Positions 32,401 through 32,751 of a DNA stretch of 32,751 bases are shown here, one piece after another. Origin of the DNA: Pseudoalteromonas sp. S16_S37 (GTDB taxonomy: Bacteria > Pseudomonadota > Gammaproteobacteria > Enterobacterales > Alteromonadaceae); contig NZ_JAAUWV010000051.1 of assembly GCF_014694405.1 (NCBI RefSeq), positions 1 to 32,751 of the forward strand, read 5' to 3'. Position 1 is the stretch's first letter; each line of letters opens with the position of its first letter. The position numbers were made by a program, and so were the translations under genes. The notes beneath the pieces are model-generated. The model searched no databases and had not been told where the DNA came from. It saw only the letters and a list, made by a program, of their open reading frames with translations.

Positions 32401-32667
32401 ATGATGAATAAAAAAGAACTGGAAGCGTTTGCTAAGCAAGCTGCTAAATCAATTAAGTCAGAAGCAGATTTAACTGACTTTCGTAAAATGTTAACCAAGG
32501 TGACGGTTGAAGCAGCACTCAATGCTGAATTAGACGAACACCTTGGTTATGCTCGTCATGAGCAGTCTGAGCAACAAAATTCCCGCAACGGTTATTCAGC
32601 TAAAACCATTCGAACCGAAGATGGTGAAGTTGAATTAGTCGACACTGAAAATCACTTAATGCATTGA
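32401..32667 (+). pseudogene. IS256-family transposase, N-terminal fragment
   Basis: An 88-residue frame that matches the first 80 or so residues of IS256-type transposases of about 400: MNKKELEAFAKQAAKSIKSE, then MLTKVTVEAALNAELDEHLG and NSRNGYSAKTIRTEDGEVEL. After VELV the similarity to the expected DTPRDR-type continuation is lost and the frame ends in ENHLMH. The catalytic DDE domain is therefore absent, and the fragment cannot transpose by itself. The first ATG (32401) or the next (32404) could be the start. Confidence 0.82.
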
Positions 32668-32700
32668 TCTTCTTGATGATCTAAACGATCTTACTATCCT

Positions 32701-32746
32701 CATTTTGCAACGTTTGTTTTCTCACCCCTCAAAACCTTGCAAAATG
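32701..32746. repeat. Inverted repeat at the right window edge
   Basis: CATTTTGCAA (32701-32710) and TTGCAAAATG (32737-32746) are perfect 10-bp arms with a 26-base spacer that contains an inner GTTTT / AAAAC pair. It lies just beyond the broken transposase; its right part may belong to the leader of the next gene. Confidence 0.5.
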
Positions 32747-32751
32747 GAGAT

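Larger units (their letters stand above)
32338..32667 (+). mobile_element. Left part of an IS256-family insertion sequence, truncated
   Basis: The transposase fragment below is preceded by CTGTAACTAAATCTGTGTAA (from 32341), whose CTGTGTAA resembles the ends of IS256-family elements. The left boundary is therefore placed near 32338, with uncertainty of some bases. No matching right inverted repeat is seen before the window ends at 32751, so the right part is deleted or replaced soon after 32640. Confidence 0.6.

Noticed and set aside
1..32751. A defence island, CRISPR array, prophage or integron
   Set aside because: No cas, restriction, toxin-antitoxin, phage or integrase genes and no regularly spaced repeats were seen; the only mobile DNA is the IS256 remnant at the right end.

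Overview
The window looks like the chromosome of a marine gammaproteobacterium of the Alteromonadales, most like Pseudoalteromonas and its relatives. Reasons: the chitin/N-acetylglucosamine set nagB and nagK-nagA-nagX carries palindromes of the Shewanella/Alteromonadales NagR type; the order grpE / nadK / recN is gammaproteobacterial; protein sequences (GltB, SodB, PrkA, Tpx) are close to that group; base composition is moderately AT-rich. This placement is an inference from remembered family features, not from a search.

Layout. 58-2336: minus-strand pair nudC-metC with terminators. 2358-6755: amino-sugar catabolism, with nagB alone and nagK-nagA-nagX as an operon; each unit has an 18-bp NagR-type operator, and a strong terminator lies between nagA and nagX. 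6895-10245: an orphan 2-oxoglutarate/Fe(II)-type dioxygenase, an M48 lipoprotein protease and a divergent Bcr/CflA drug exporter. 10267-15345: a protein-quality and DNA-repair block, with an HrcA-family repressor upstream of grpE (a sigma-32 promoter sits across the hrcA stop codon), then divergent nadK, an unknown membrane-anchored protein, and recN under two LexA boxes. 15387-22661: a secreted seven-repeat FG-GAP protein and gltB-gltD (NADPH glutamate synthase). 22662-23140 is the only long gene-free stretch; it is full of palindromes resembling ArgR, NagR and LiuR sites and looks like a regulatory hub for gltBD. 23190-24423: monothiol glutaredoxin grxD and iron superoxide dismutase sodB. 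24565-29322: the conserved stress operon prkA-yeaH-spoVR. 29373-31371: a two-gene signalling unit, a receiver-CheC response regulator followed by a PAS-GGDEF diguanylate cyclase. 31592-32751: an exported Tpx peroxidase, a tract of dispersed palindromic repeats, and the left part of a broken IS256-family element.

How the genes fit together: NagK, NagA and NagB turn N-acetylglucosamine into fructose-6-phosphate, acetate and ammonia, and GltBD is one half of the route that assimilates ammonia. A NagR-like palindrome in front of gltB raises the possibility of a direct link. GrxD, SodB, Tpx, GrpE, RecN and PrkA-YeaH-SpoVR all serve stress or redox functions, but they are separate transcription units.

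I found no CRISPR array, rRNA, tRNA, prophage or recognisable defence island. Most of the window is conserved chromosome. The points most worth a second look are the gltB upstream region, the HrcA-family gene with its nested heat-shock promoter, the unknown protein between nadK and recN, the receiver-CheC/GGDEF pair, and the mobile-element debris at the right end. Several start codons were moved from the longest open frame on the basis of ribosome-binding sites or operators, as noted in the entries.
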